DNA from: UBA3537 sp038106885
Lineage (GTDB): Bacteria; Bacteroidota; Bacteroidia; Flavobacteriales; Flavobacteriaceae
Assembly: GCA_038106885.1 (NCBI GenBank)
Contig: JAYNFX010000021.1
Span: 1-27,824 of the forward strand
Direction of reading: 5' to 3'
Length of the DNA: 27,824 bases
The position numbers and the translations under genes are program-made. Positions 14,979-23,660 of the stretch are shown here, piece by piece. The notes beneath the pieces are model-generated. The model was not told the DNA's origin and did no database searches. It saw nothing but the letters and a program-made list of their open reading frames with translations. Positions within the stretch are counted from its first letter, which is position 1, and each line of letters opens with the position of its first letter.

Positions 14979-17900
14979 ATGTTTAAAATTTACAACGCAT
15001 CAGCAGGAAGCGGTAAGACGTATTCTCTTGTAAAAGACTATTTAAAACGCCTTTTTGAATCAAAAGCCTATTTACCTCACAAGCATATTTTGGCTATTAC
15101 ATTTACAAACAAGGCTGTTGATGAAATGAAACAACGCATTTTACAAGCTTTGATTCGTTTTTCAGACTCTGAGATTATTAAATCTAAAGACCCCCTTTTT
15201 ATAGATTTAGTTGATGAGCTTCAGATCTCTCCAAAAATGGTCTCTGAAAATTCAAAAATATTGCTTCAGAAAATATTACACAATTATGGCGGATTTGAAA
15301 TCTCCACAATTGACAAATTCAATCAAAGAATCTTAAGAACCTTTTCTTATGACCTAAAACTTTCAAGTAATTTTGAAGTTGAGCTTGACAGCAAATTTTT
15401 GATTAAAAAATCTGTTGATTCATTGATTAACAAGGCGGGAAAGGACGATAATCTCACAAGAACACTTATTGATTATGCTATTTCCAAAACAGATGATGAT
15501 AAAAGTTGGGATATTTCAATTGACTTAAATAAATCTGCGCAACTTTTATTGCAAGAAGATGCAATTTCTTACATAAACACTTTTATTGATAAGAGTTTGA
15601 CTTCTTTTAGTGATTTCAAACTTCAATTAAAAGATGAATTTTTGATTATTGAAAAACATATCATTGATATTTCAAAACAAATTCTAGAACTCATTTCAAA
15701 AGCAGGACTTGATTACTCAGATTTTAATAGAAGCTCTATCCCGAAGCATTTTGAAAAGGTAATATTATTGACCCATAAAATGACTTTTAGTAGTAAATGG
15801 CACAATGATATTCAAAACTATTCATTTTACACCCAAAAAACAGCAGACAAAGTAAAACAAAGTATTGATTCTTTAGAAGAAGAAATCATTAAGGCATTTG
15901 AAATCACCAAAAGAGCTATTTACAAGCTAAAGTATTTAAAAAATATTATTGATAACATAACACCAAATTCTGTATTAGCTCTGATTAACAACGAACTTAC
16001 GGAAATTAAGAGTAAAAAAAATTTAGTTCTTATCTCGGAGTTTAATAGCATTATTAGTAATGAAATTAAATCTCAACCTACTCCCTTTATTTACGAACGA
16101 ATTGGAGAGAAATATAATCACATTTTTATTGATGAGTTCCAAGACACATCTACATTGCAATGGCAAAATCTAACTCCATTAGTTCAAAACGTACTTGCCA
16201 CCCCAGAAAACTCAGTTTTATTGGCTGGAGATGCTAAGCAATCTATTTATAGATGGAGGGGAGGCCACCCAGATCAATTTATGGATTTAATTTATGATCG
16301 CGACTCATTTCCTTTCAAGGCTGATATTTTTGACCTTCCAACTAACTTTCGAAGCTCTAAAGAGATAGTAAAATTTAATAATTCATTTTTTAATTACATT
16401 TCTAATAGGATTTTTTCAAACAACCATTATCAGAAATTATATAATGATTCTAAACAAAAGGCTAATGATGATCAACCAGGCTTTGTACAGCTTGAATTTT
16501 TAGACTTTGAAAGTTTTGAGCAAAGGGTGTTTGCTTATGCTGACAAAGCTTTAGAGATAATTAATTCTACAATTTCTGAAAACTTAAGTATAGACTACAA
16601 AGATATTTGCATACTGGTAAGAAAACAGAAGGAAGGAGTAGCTATTGCTAATCATTTGATTAACAATGAAATTCCAATTATTTCAAGTCAAAGCCTATTA
16701 ATATCCTCATCCAATGAGGTTATGTTTATAATTGCTTTTTTTAAATACATTATTAATTCAAATGATCAAATTTCACATCTATTTTTAATTAATTATATAA
16801 TTGATAAGTATAAGATTAAACAAGCTCATAGTTTTAGAGAGGAGAGTTTATCCTGCACGCCAAAAGCGTTCTTCAATGCATTAAATACATTTGGTATAAA
16901 TTTTGAAATCGAAGACTTTTTTAATCAGTCTTTATACGATGCTACTGAAGCCATTATTGGCAATTTCAGTCTAGTTAAATCTTCTGACGCTTATGTGCAA
17001 TTGTTTTTAGATTTTGTTTTTGAATTTTCACAAAAACATACATCAAACATTTCAAGTTTTGTAGAGTATTTTGAACATAAAAAAGATAGCTTAAGCCTGT
17101 CTTCTTCAGAGGGAGTCAATGCAGTTAGAATTCTGACAATACACAAGGCAAAAGGCTTGGAGTTTCCAGTTGTTATTTTTCCTTTTGCAGATTTAAATAT
17201 TTATAAGGAAATTGAGCCAAAAGAGTGGATTTCTTCATCTCATTTAGATATAAATTTTCCTTATTTACTTATGAATTACAATAAAGATTTTGAGCATTTC
17301 AATCAAGACACTAATAAAATATTTAATGAACATCAATCTAAACTTGAGTTAGATAACATTAATTTATTATATGTAGCATTGACAAGAGCCGCCCAACAAT
17401 TATACGTTATAGGAAAGAAACCCACAGGATCAAGCGTTAATGATTCTCTAAAAACATATTCAGATTTGTTAGTTAACTTCCTTGACTTTAGTGGTAAATG
17501 GGAGTCGGGAAAATTCAAATATTGTTTTGGTTCAAGAAAAGAAAATAAATTGAAAAACAAATCTGCTGTAAACAGCATTAAACCAAAGGTATTTTACTCA
17601 ACCGCCAAGAAAAATTTGAATCTATCAATTATTCAAAGCAAAATCCAAGATAGAAATAGCTTCAAAAATGAAGCTATTAAAAAAGGAAATTTAATTCATT
17701 CAATATTAGCTAAAGTCTATGTGAAATCAGATGTTGAGGATGTTATAAATGGATTCTTAAAAGTTGGGCTGATTTCAAAGACTGAATCTGAAGAATTTTC
17801 AAAAATTGTTTATTCTATTGTTACTCACCCCAAGCTTAGTTCTTATTATAAAATTGAATCCGAGGTGTTTAACGAAAGAGAGATTTTAACACAAAATGAG

Positions 17901-18101
17901 CAAATAATAATTCCAGATCGACTAGTTTTGAATAACGATAATGAGGCCGTTATTATTGATTATAAAACTGGAGAACCAAATAAATCTCATAAAGAGCAAT
18001 TAGAGCATTACGCGGGGGTTGTAAAATCACTTGGCTTCAGAATTGACAAAAAGATATTGATTTATATTTACCCCGAACTCAACATAAAAACTTTTAAATA
18101 A
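14979..18101 (+). CDS. addA: UvrD-like helicase with C-terminal RecB-type nuclease (AddA-like)
   Basis: A 1040-residue superfamily 1 helicase-nuclease, the probable AddA subunit of an AddAB double-strand-break repair complex. Helicase motifs: Walker A ASAGSGKT (7-14), motif Ia ITFTNKAVDEMKQRI, Walker B FIDEFQDTS (D385, E386), motif III GDAKQSIYRWRGG, motif IV NFRSSKEIV, motif V TIHKAKGLEFP (near 720) and motif VI YVALTRAAQQLYV. The C-terminal PD-(D/E)XK nuclease has H907 (GNLIHSIL), D980 (IPDRLV), D994/K996 (IIDYKTG) and a following QLEHY. It is shorter than Bacillus AddA but usual for Bacteroidetes. kbl follows after 6 bases; the partner addB-like gene lies 2.8 kb downstream, separated by kbl and ompA. 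Confidence 0.93.
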   Translation: MFKIYNASAGSGKTYSLVKDYLKRLFESKAYLPHKHILAITFTNKAVDEMKQRILQALIRFSDSEIIKSKDPLFIDLVDELQISPKMVSENSKILLQKILHNYGGFEISTIDKFNQRILRTFSYDLKLSSNFEVELDSKFLIKKSVDSLINKAGKDDNLTRTLIDYAISKTDDDKSWDISIDLNKSAQLLLQEDAISYINTFIDKSLTSFSDFKLQLKDEFLIIEKHIIDISKQILELISKAGLDYSDFNRSSIPKHFEKVILLTHKMTFSSKWHNDIQNYSFYTQKTADKVKQSIDSLEEEIIKAFEITKRAIYKLKYLKNIIDNITPNSVLALINNELTEIKSKKNLVLISEFNSIISNEIKSQPTPFIYERIGEKYNHIFIDEFQDTSTLQWQNLTPLVQNVLATPENSVLLAGDAKQSIYRWRGGHPDQFMDLIYDRDSFPFKADIFDLPTNFRSSKEIVKFNNSFFNYISNRIFSNNHYQKLYNDSKQKANDDQPGFVQLEFLDFESFEQRVFAYADKALEIINSTISENLSIDYKDICILVRKQKEGVAIANHLINNEIPIISSQSLLISSSNEVMFIIAFFKYIINSNDQISHLFLINYIIDKYKIKQAHSFREESLSCTPKAFFNALNTFGINFEIEDFFNQSLYDATEAIIGNFSLVKSSDAYVQLFLDFVFEFSQKHTSNISSFVEYFEHKKDSLSLSSSEGVNAVRILTIHKAKGLEFPVVIFPFADLNIYKEIEPKEWISSSHLDINFPYLLMNYNKDFEHFNQDTNKIFNEHQSKLELDNINLLYVALTRAAQQLYVIGKKPTGSSVNDSLKTYSDLLVNFLDFSGKWESGKFKYCFGSRKENKLKNKSAVNSIKPKVFYSTAKKNLNLSIIQSKIQDRNSFKNEAIKKGNLIHSILAKVYVKSDVEDVINGFLKVGLISKTESEEFSKIVYSIVTHPKLSSYYKIESEVFNEREILTQNEQIIIPDRLVLNNDNEAVIIDYKTGEPNKSHKEQLEHYAGVVKSLGFRIDKKILIYIYPELNIKTFK

Positions 18102-18107
18102 ACAGGT

Positions 18108-19304
18108 ATGTATTCAAGTATGCAAGAACATTTAAAAAATGAATTGGATTTAATTAAGGATCAAGGCTTATATAAAGAGGAGAGGATAATAGTATCTTCC
18201 CAGGGAGCAGAGATAGTATTAGACTCAGGTCAAAAGGTATTAAATTTCTGCGCTAATAATTATTTGGGGCTTTCTTCTCACCCTGAAGTTATCCAAGCAG
18301 CCAAAGACACTATGGATACTCACGGATTTGGAATGGCATCAGTCAGATTTATTTGTGGTACTCAAGATATTCATAAGGAGCTAGAGAAACGTATTGCAGA
18401 TTTTTACCAGACAGAAGACACTATTTTATATGCAGCCGCTTTTGATGCCAATGGTGGTGTTTTTGAACCCTTACTTAACGATCAAGACGCTATAATTTCA
18501 GATAGTTTGAATCATGCATCAATTATTGACGGAGTCCGTTTATGTAAAGCCAAGCGATTTCGTTACAAAAATAACGACATGTCTGATTTAGAGTTACAAT
18601 TAAAAGCTGCAACTAAAAGCGGAGCTAGGTTTAAAATAATTGTAACTGATGGAGTGTTTTCAATGGATGGATTAGTTGCTCCATTAGATAAGATATGCAA
18701 TTTGGCAGAACAATATGATGCACTAGTTATGATCGATGAGTGCCATGCGGCGGGATTCTTAGGCGATACAGGGAGAGGTACTTTAGAAGCAAAAGGAGTT
18801 CTCAATAGAATTGATATTATTACAGGGACTCTTGGCAAAGCTCTTGGAGGAGGAATGGGCGGATATACAACCGGTAAGAAAGAAATAATTTCAATGTTAC
18901 GACAGCGCTCAAGACCATATTTATTTTCAAATTCATTGGCTCCAGCGCTTGTTGGTGCTTCAATTAAAGTATTTGATTTACTTTCAAATGATACTTCATT
19001 AAGGGATCAATTGGAGTGGAATACGGCCTATCTCAAAGAAGAATTAATTAATTTAGGCTTTGATATAATTGATGGAGACTCAGCAATAGTTCCGGTTATG
19101 TTATATGACGCAAAATTAGCACAAGAAATGGCTAATTTACTTTTAAAAGAAGGTATTTATGTTATTGGCTTTTTCTATCCAGTAGTTCCTAGGGACAAGG
19201 CCAGGATTAGAGTTCAGCTTTCTGCTGCCCATACAAAAGAGCATTTAGATAAAGCAATTTTTGCTTTTGGGAAGGTTGGAAGACTATTAGAAATTATAAA
19301 ATAG
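18108..19304 (+). CDS. kbl: Glycine C-acetyltransferase (2-amino-3-ketobutyrate CoA ligase)
   Basis: A 398-residue pyridoxal-phosphate enzyme of the alpha-oxoamine synthase family, which splits 2-amino-3-oxobutyrate with CoA to glycine and acetyl-CoA in threonine breakdown. The PLP lysine is K244 in TGTLGKALGGGMGGY, the same number as in the E. coli enzyme. Other family blocks are FCANNYLGLSSHPE, SDSLNHASIIDG and MIDECHAAGFLGDTGRG. The first ATG gives the usual N terminus (MYSSMQEHLKNEL). Related 8-amino-7-oxononanoate synthase is less likely given these blocks. The gene is 6 bases after addA, so the two are probably co-transcribed. The threonine dehydrogenase partner is not in the window. 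Confidence 0.94.
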   Translation: MYSSMQEHLKNELDLIKDQGLYKEERIIVSSQGAEIVLDSGQKVLNFCANNYLGLSSHPEVIQAAKDTMDTHGFGMASVRFICGTQDIHKELEKRIADFYQTEDTILYAAAFDANGGVFEPLLNDQDAIISDSLNHASIIDGVRLCKAKRFRYKNNDMSDLELQLKAATKSGARFKIIVTDGVFSMDGLVAPLDKICNLAEQYDALVMIDECHAAGFLGDTGRGTLEAKGVLNRIDIITGTLGKALGGGMGGYTTGKKEIISMLRQRSRPYLFSNSLAPALVGASIKVFDLLSNDTSLRDQLEWNTAYLKEELINLGFDIIDGDSAIVPVMLYDAKLAQEMANLLLKEGIYVIGFFYPVVPRDKARIRVQLSAAHTKEHLDKAIFAFGKVGRLLEIIK

Positions 19305-19347
19305 ATCCTTTTAGGTTCAAATGATTAGAAGATTTTTCAAATTATAC

Positions 19348-19377
19348 TTGTTTTCTAAATAATACCCCTTATTTTTG
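19348..19377 (+). promoter_or_regulatory. Promoter of the OmpA-family gene
   Basis: TTG at 19348-19350, a 19-base spacer and TATTTTTG at 19370-19377 fit the Bacteroidetes -33/-7 consensus well. This is among the best matches in the window. Transcription would start near 19383, about 28 bases before the ATG at 19411. This also rules against the longer reading frame that begins with TTG at 19375. Confidence 0.6.
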
Positions 19378-19410
19378 CAACAAATTGATAAATCATTCAA
19401 CAACAGAATT

Positions 19411-20838
19411 ATGAAAAATTATTCATTAAAAGTATTAGCGGCCATAATGTTATTTATGACAGCAGGCACTAACGCACAATCAGAAGATAATCCTTGGCAG
19501 ATTTCAATTGGTATGACAGCAGTTGACTTTTATCCTGTAGGCCAACATGAACCTGGGCAAGAACTATTTTCAGGAGATAATTTTGAAGATTTTTTCAATG
19601 TAAGTGATCATTGGAATATATCTCCTTCAATTTCATATTTATCTGTAGGAAGATATTTAAAAAATAACTTTTCGGTTAATCTTTCTGGTGCATACAATCA
19701 GATTGAAAAGTATGGATCTGCAGAAGTAAGTAAATTAGATTATTTCAATTTAAGCGCAAGAGTTGATTACAGCTTTTCAGATTTATTAAACTTAAATAAA
19801 TTTGAGCCAACAATGGGTATTGGTGGAGGCTACTCATGGCTAGAAGAAGGCCCTTTCAATTCTAATGGGAATAATGATACAAACGAAGTTGTTGGTATGG
19901 GAAGTTTTAATACCACATTTGGCCTTACTTATTGGGCTAATGACTACATTGGTTTAACTGTTCAGTCCACTCACAATTATGTAATGCCAAATGATACTGA
20001 TGTCGTTCAGCAGCATTTTCGCCATTCTTTAGGGCTTACAGTAAGATTTGGAGGAACTGACACTGATGGAGATGGAATATATGATAAAAAAGATGTTTGT
20101 CCAGACGTTCCTGGATTAGAAGAATTTAATGGTTGTCCTGATACTGATGGAGATGGCATTCAAGATTCTGAAGATGTTTGTCCTGATACAGCTGGTTTAG
20201 CTGAATTCAAAGGATGTCCTGATACAGACGGAGATGGTATTTCTGATAATAATGACTCTTGCCCTAATGTTGCAGGCCTAGCAGATATGGGAGGTTGTCC
20301 AGATTCAGATGGTGACGGTATTACAGATAAAAGAGATGGTTGTCCAACTGAAGCAGGACCTAGAGGCAATAGAGGATGTCCTTGGCCAGATGCTGATGGG
20401 GATTCAGTAGTTGACAAAGATGACAAATGCCCTAACGAAGCTGGGACTGTTGCAAATGGTGGTTGCCCAGAGACACCAAGTGAAGAAGTTCAAGATAAAC
20501 TTGCTAGTTATGCAAAGACAATCAATTTTGATTATGGAAAGTCATCAATTAAAGATGAAGCAAATAAAACACTACAAGCAATAGTTGAAATTCTTGTTCA
20601 GTACCCTAACGCAAATTTTGTAGTAGAAGGGCATACAGACAGTGTTGGATCGAAAGGCTTCAATCAAAAACTTTCTGAGGAAAGAGCTGCCTCTATAGTA
20701 GAGTTCCTTACTTCAAATGGAGTTGATGCTGCAAGACTATCATCAGTTGGTTTTGGAGAAACCTCTCCAGTAGCCTCAAATGATACAAAAGAAGGCATGG
20801 CTCAAAATAGACGTGTTGAAGTTAAGTTAGCTAACTAG
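19411..20838 (+). CDS. OmpA family outer-membrane protein with thrombospondin type 3 repeats
   Basis: A 475-residue outer-membrane protein that anchors the membrane to peptidoglycan. Starting at ATG 19411, residues 1-22 form a signal peptide (MKNYSLKVLAAIMLFMTAG, cleavage after NAQ or TNA). Residues about 25-210 look like an eight-stranded beta barrel, with alternating aromatic strands and the segment GLTVRFGG at its end. Residues 217-353 hold five calcium-binding thrombospondin type 3 repeats. Residues about 370-475 form the OmpA-like peptidoglycan-binding domain (INFDYGKSSI, VVEGHTDSVGSKGFNQKLSE, AQNRRVEVKL). It has its own promoter and a strong terminator, consistent with high expression. 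It lies between the addA-kbl pair and addB. Confidence 0.95.
   Translation: MKNYSLKVLAAIMLFMTAGTNAQSEDNPWQISIGMTAVDFYPVGQHEPGQELFSGDNFEDFFNVSDHWNISPSISYLSVGRYLKNNFSVNLSGAYNQIEKYGSAEVSKLDYFNLSARVDYSFSDLLNLNKFEPTMGIGGGYSWLEEGPFNSNGNNDTNEVVGMGSFNTTFGLTYWANDYIGLTVQSTHNYVMPNDTDVVQQHFRHSLGLTVRFGGTDTDGDGIYDKKDVCPDVPGLEEFNGCPDTDGDGIQDSEDVCPDTAGLAEFKGCPDTDGDGISDNNDSCPNVAGLADMGGCPDSDGDGITDKRDGCPTEAGPRGNRGCPWPDADGDSVVDKDDKCPNEAGTVANGGCPETPSEEVQDKLASYAKTINFDYGKSSIKDEANKTLQAIVEILVQYPNANFVVEGHTDSVGSKGFNQKLSEERAASIVEFLTSNGVDAARLSSVGFGETSPVASNDTKEGMAQNRRVEVKLAN
20059..20469 (+). repeat. Five tandem thrombospondin type 3 repeats in the OmpA-family gene
   Basis: Five units encode D-x-D-G-D-x-x-x-D-x-x-D-x-CP followed by a GCP. 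Unit starts read DTDGDGIYD, DTDGDGIQD, DTDGDGISD, DSDGDGITD and DADGDSVVD. The fourth is slightly longer, ending GCPWP. The aspartates should bind calcium and the paired cysteines could form disulfides. The linker probably spans from the barrel to the cell wall. Confidence 0.9.
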
Positions 20839-20868
20839 GCATAAGATAATTTTTAAAAATTAAATTTT

Positions 20869-20899
20869 AAACGCTTCACAATTGTGAAGCGTTTTTTAT
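20869..20899 (+). terminator. Intrinsic terminator after the OmpA-family gene
   Basis: A perfect palindrome, ACGCTTCACAA / TTGTGAAGCGT (20871-20892), is followed by a T-rich run. It is 30 bases after the ompA stop and ends about 17 bases before the addB start codon. Confidence 0.85.
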
Positions 20900-20908
20900 T
20901 TTTATACC

Positions 20909-23659
20909 ATGCATAGTTTCATCGATAATGTTGTTAGGCAAGTAATATCTTCGCAAAAAAAAATTTCTAAATGCACTTTTATTCTTCCAAGTAAGAGAGC
21001 AGGGTTGTTCTTGAAACAATCTATAAAAACCAATTTAAAGGCCCCTTCAATTTTACCTGAAATTTACTCGATTGAAGAATTTATTGAGCAATTATCTCAA
21101 CTAAAAAATATTGATAATATTGAAGCATTATTTGAATTTTATAATGTTTATAAAGACTTAACACCTCTAAAAGATCTTGAGCCTTTTAGCAGATTCTCAA
21201 GATGGGCTTCAGTCATGTTACAAGACTTCAATGAAATTGACAGAAATTTAATACCACCAAACAAAATTTTCAATTATTTAGATGCTATTCACGATATTAA
21301 CCATTGGTCCTTAGATTCAACTCCAACTAAAATGGTTAAGGACTATTTAAAGTTTTGGAAAAAAATTAATCTTTATTATAATAATTTTTCAAAGCAATTA
21401 CTTAATAATGGGGCTGCTTACCAGGGGTTGGGTTATAAAGTGGCTGTTCAAAATCTTGATAATTATATAAATAATACAAGTCGAAAATCTCATATATTTT
21501 TGGGGTTCAACGCTCTTAATAAGTCAGAAGAATTAATTTTTCAGCGATTATTAGAAGGAGGAATTGCTGAGGTTTTTTGGGATTGCGACAGAACTTTCTT
21601 AGATAGTAAATTTCATGATTCTGGATTATTCATGAGGAATTATATTAAAACCTGGCCGTATTACAAGAAAAATAAATTCAATTTAAAATCGGATAACTTT
21701 AAGTCTTCAAAAAAAATTAATATTACAGGAGCTACAAAGCATATTGGTCAGGTTAAATATGCAGCTGAACTTTTATTTGAGTTGCATAAAAAAAATAATT
21801 TAAAAAATACAGCTGTTGTATTGGCAGATGAAGCTTTGCTTTTACCTTTAATCAATTCTATACCACCTGAAATAGGCGGTATAAACATAACAATGGGTTT
21901 CCCAATGTCACAAGCTCCATTAAATTCATTAATATCTAGCTGGTTTAAAATTCACAGCACTCAGGGCGGTTTATTTTATTATAAGGATGTCATTGATTTA
22001 ATTTCTAACCCCCAACTTAATCAGCTGTTTAATAATGTGCAACACAACTCAGCAAATAATTTGATTCGAAGTCTTAAATCACAGAATATTACTGAAGTTA
22101 CTTTAGAGGGAATTTTAGAGTTAGACCCAAAAATTTATAATTTATCGATCTTGCTTTTTGATGACTGCAAAGGAGATGTGGGTAATTGTATTGAACGACT
22201 ACTTATTTTGTTAGATAAAATCGGAAATGTTTTTGATAAAAACAGTAACAAATTAATATCAGAATACGCCATTCGATTTTATGAACTCATAGAAAAAATT
22301 AAAAGTTTTAATTCAAAATATAACATTGTTGATTCCATTAAGACTTTAGAAAGTTTGTTTAATGAAGTTGTAGGTAAAGAAAGGTTAAATTTCAATGGAG
22401 ACCCTTTTAGTGGTCTTCAAATTATGGGTATGCTGGAAACACGCGCTATAGATTATGAAACAGTGATTATATTATCATTAAATGAGGGCATAATTCCAGC
22501 AGGTAAATCTCAGAATTCATATATACCTTTTGATGTTAAGATAGAAAATGGCCTTCCCACATATAAAGAAAAAGACGCAATATATACATATCATTTTTAC
22601 AGGCTATTGCATAGGGCAAAAGACGTGCAGTTAATCTATAATACTCATTCTGATTCTATTAGGGGTTCTGAACCTAGTCGTTTTTTAACTCAGCTTCAAA
22701 CACAAGATATTCATAAGTGCAATCATCAAATATTAGCGCCTGAAATAATTCAACCAAAAAAATCTGTAATTAAAATAAATAAGACACTTGATATTATTTC
22801 TAAACTTAAGATAATTGCTGACAAAGGTTTTTCCCCTTCGTCTTTAGCTCAGTATATAAGAAACCCAATTGATTTCTATAATTTTAAAGTTTTGGGGATA
22901 AGAGAGCTTGATGGAGTTGAGGAAACTATTGAAGCTAAAACCTTTGGAAATATTATACACTACACTTTAGAAGAATTATATAAACCCTTTGAAGGCCAAT
23001 TTTTAAAATCGGAAGAATTAAAAAAATTAATTCCAAAGCTTGATAAGGTAATTATGAAATTTTATAATAGGGCATATAAAAATGGAAATATTACTAGGGG
23101 TAAAAACCTAATTAGTTTTGAAATTGCTAAAAGATACATTAGTAATTTTATAAGACAGGAAATAAATAATTTGGATAAAGGACATAAGATTAAAATTTAT
23201 GCAGTTGAAAAGCAAGTAGAAACCATTCTTAATCATCCAAGTATCAGAATTCCTGTTCGTTTGAAAGGTAGTATTGACAGACTGGATAGTTTTGATGGAG
23301 TCTTTCGTATTATAGATTATAAAACGTCCAAAGTTTCACAATCAGATTTAAATCTGATTAATTTGTTAGAGGTTATAAATGATTATAAAAAGTATAATAA
23401 AATATTTCAATTATTAATGTATGCTTACATTTTAATTGACACGGAAGAGTTTCAGCCTCCCTTTGAGTTAGGGATTTACTCTTTTAAAAATTTAAAATCC
23501 GGATTTTTAAAGCTCAAATTAAAAGATAAATCATTAATAACTCAGGGCGTCAGCAATCCAATTGATGATAGTCTTATTAATGGTTTTGAAGAACAGTTAG
23601 CATTGTTATTGAATGATATTTTTTGTGTTGAAAAGGATTTTGTTGAAAAGGAGGTTTGA
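20909..23659 (+). CDS. addB: PD-(D/E)XK nuclease family protein (AddB-like)
   Basis: A 916-residue protein, the probable AddB-like partner of the AddA protein at 14979-18101. The N-terminal two thirds resemble an inactivated helicase without a Walker A motif (starting near TFILPSKRAGLFLKQ). The C-terminal nuclease domain has H684 (GNIIHYTLEELY), D790 (GSIDRLD) and D803/K805 (RIIDYKTSK). The cysteine that opens the iron-sulfur staple in Firmicute AddB is replaced by N652 (YIRNPIDFYNF). The C terminus has only one cysteine, so no 4Fe-4S cluster is expected. The start codon lies about 17 bases after a strong terminator hairpin, leaving little room for a promoter. The next gene begins 1 base after the stop. 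Confidence 0.9.
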   Translation: MHSFIDNVVRQVISSQKKISKCTFILPSKRAGLFLKQSIKTNLKAPSILPEIYSIEEFIEQLSQLKNIDNIEALFEFYNVYKDLTPLKDLEPFSRFSRWASVMLQDFNEIDRNLIPPNKIFNYLDAIHDINHWSLDSTPTKMVKDYLKFWKKINLYYNNFSKQLLNNGAAYQGLGYKVAVQNLDNYINNTSRKSHIFLGFNALNKSEELIFQRLLEGGIAEVFWDCDRTFLDSKFHDSGLFMRNYIKTWPYYKKNKFNLKSDNFKSSKKINITGATKHIGQVKYAAELLFELHKKNNLKNTAVVLADEALLLPLINSIPPEIGGINITMGFPMSQAPLNSLISSWFKIHSTQGGLFYYKDVIDLISNPQLNQLFNNVQHNSANNLIRSLKSQNITEVTLEGILELDPKIYNLSILLFDDCKGDVGNCIERLLILLDKIGNVFDKNSNKLISEYAIRFYELIEKIKSFNSKYNIVDSIKTLESLFNEVVGKERLNFNGDPFSGLQIMGMLETRAIDYETVIILSLNEGIIPAGKSQNSYIPFDVKIENGLPTYKEKDAIYTYHFYRLLHRAKDVQLIYNTHSDSIRGSEPSRFLTQLQTQDIHKCNHQILAPEIIQPKKSVIKINKTLDIISKLKIIADKGFSPSSLAQYIRNPIDFYNFKVLGIRELDGVEETIEAKTFGNIIHYTLEELYKPFEGQFLKSEELKKLIPKLDKVIMKFYNRAYKNGNITRGKNLISFEIAKRYISNFIRQEINNLDKGHKIKIYAVEKQVETILNHPSIRIPVRLKGSIDRLDSFDGVFRIIDYKTSKVSQSDLNLINLLEVINDYKKYNKIFQLLMYAYILIDTEEFQPPFELGIYSFKNLKSGFLKLKLKDKSLITQGVSNPIDDSLINGFEEQLALLLNDIFCVEKDFVEKEV
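23649..23654 (+). promoter_or_regulatory. Strong Shine-Dalgarno sequence
   Basis: AGGAGG lies 6 bases before the ATG at 23661. Such sequences are rare in Bacteroidetes and I see no comparable one before other genes here. It overlaps the last codons of addB (AAG GAG GTT), so it may be coincidental. It nevertheless supports 23661 as the start of the hydrolase. Confidence 0.5.
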
Positions 23660-23660
23660 T

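Noticed and set aside
19375..19410. Longer OmpA reading frame starting with TTG
   Set aside because: The extra residues precede the true signal peptide and the TTG is part of the predicted -7 promoter box.
20160..20426. 88-residue minus-strand frame within ompA
   Set aside because: It arises from the repeated thrombospondin type 3 codons read in reverse; it is not a gene.
23613..23660. Upstream in-frame start for the alpha/beta hydrolase
   Set aside because: It lies inside addB and adds an unusual leader; the ATG at 23661 follows a strong ribosome-binding site and gives a normal N terminus.
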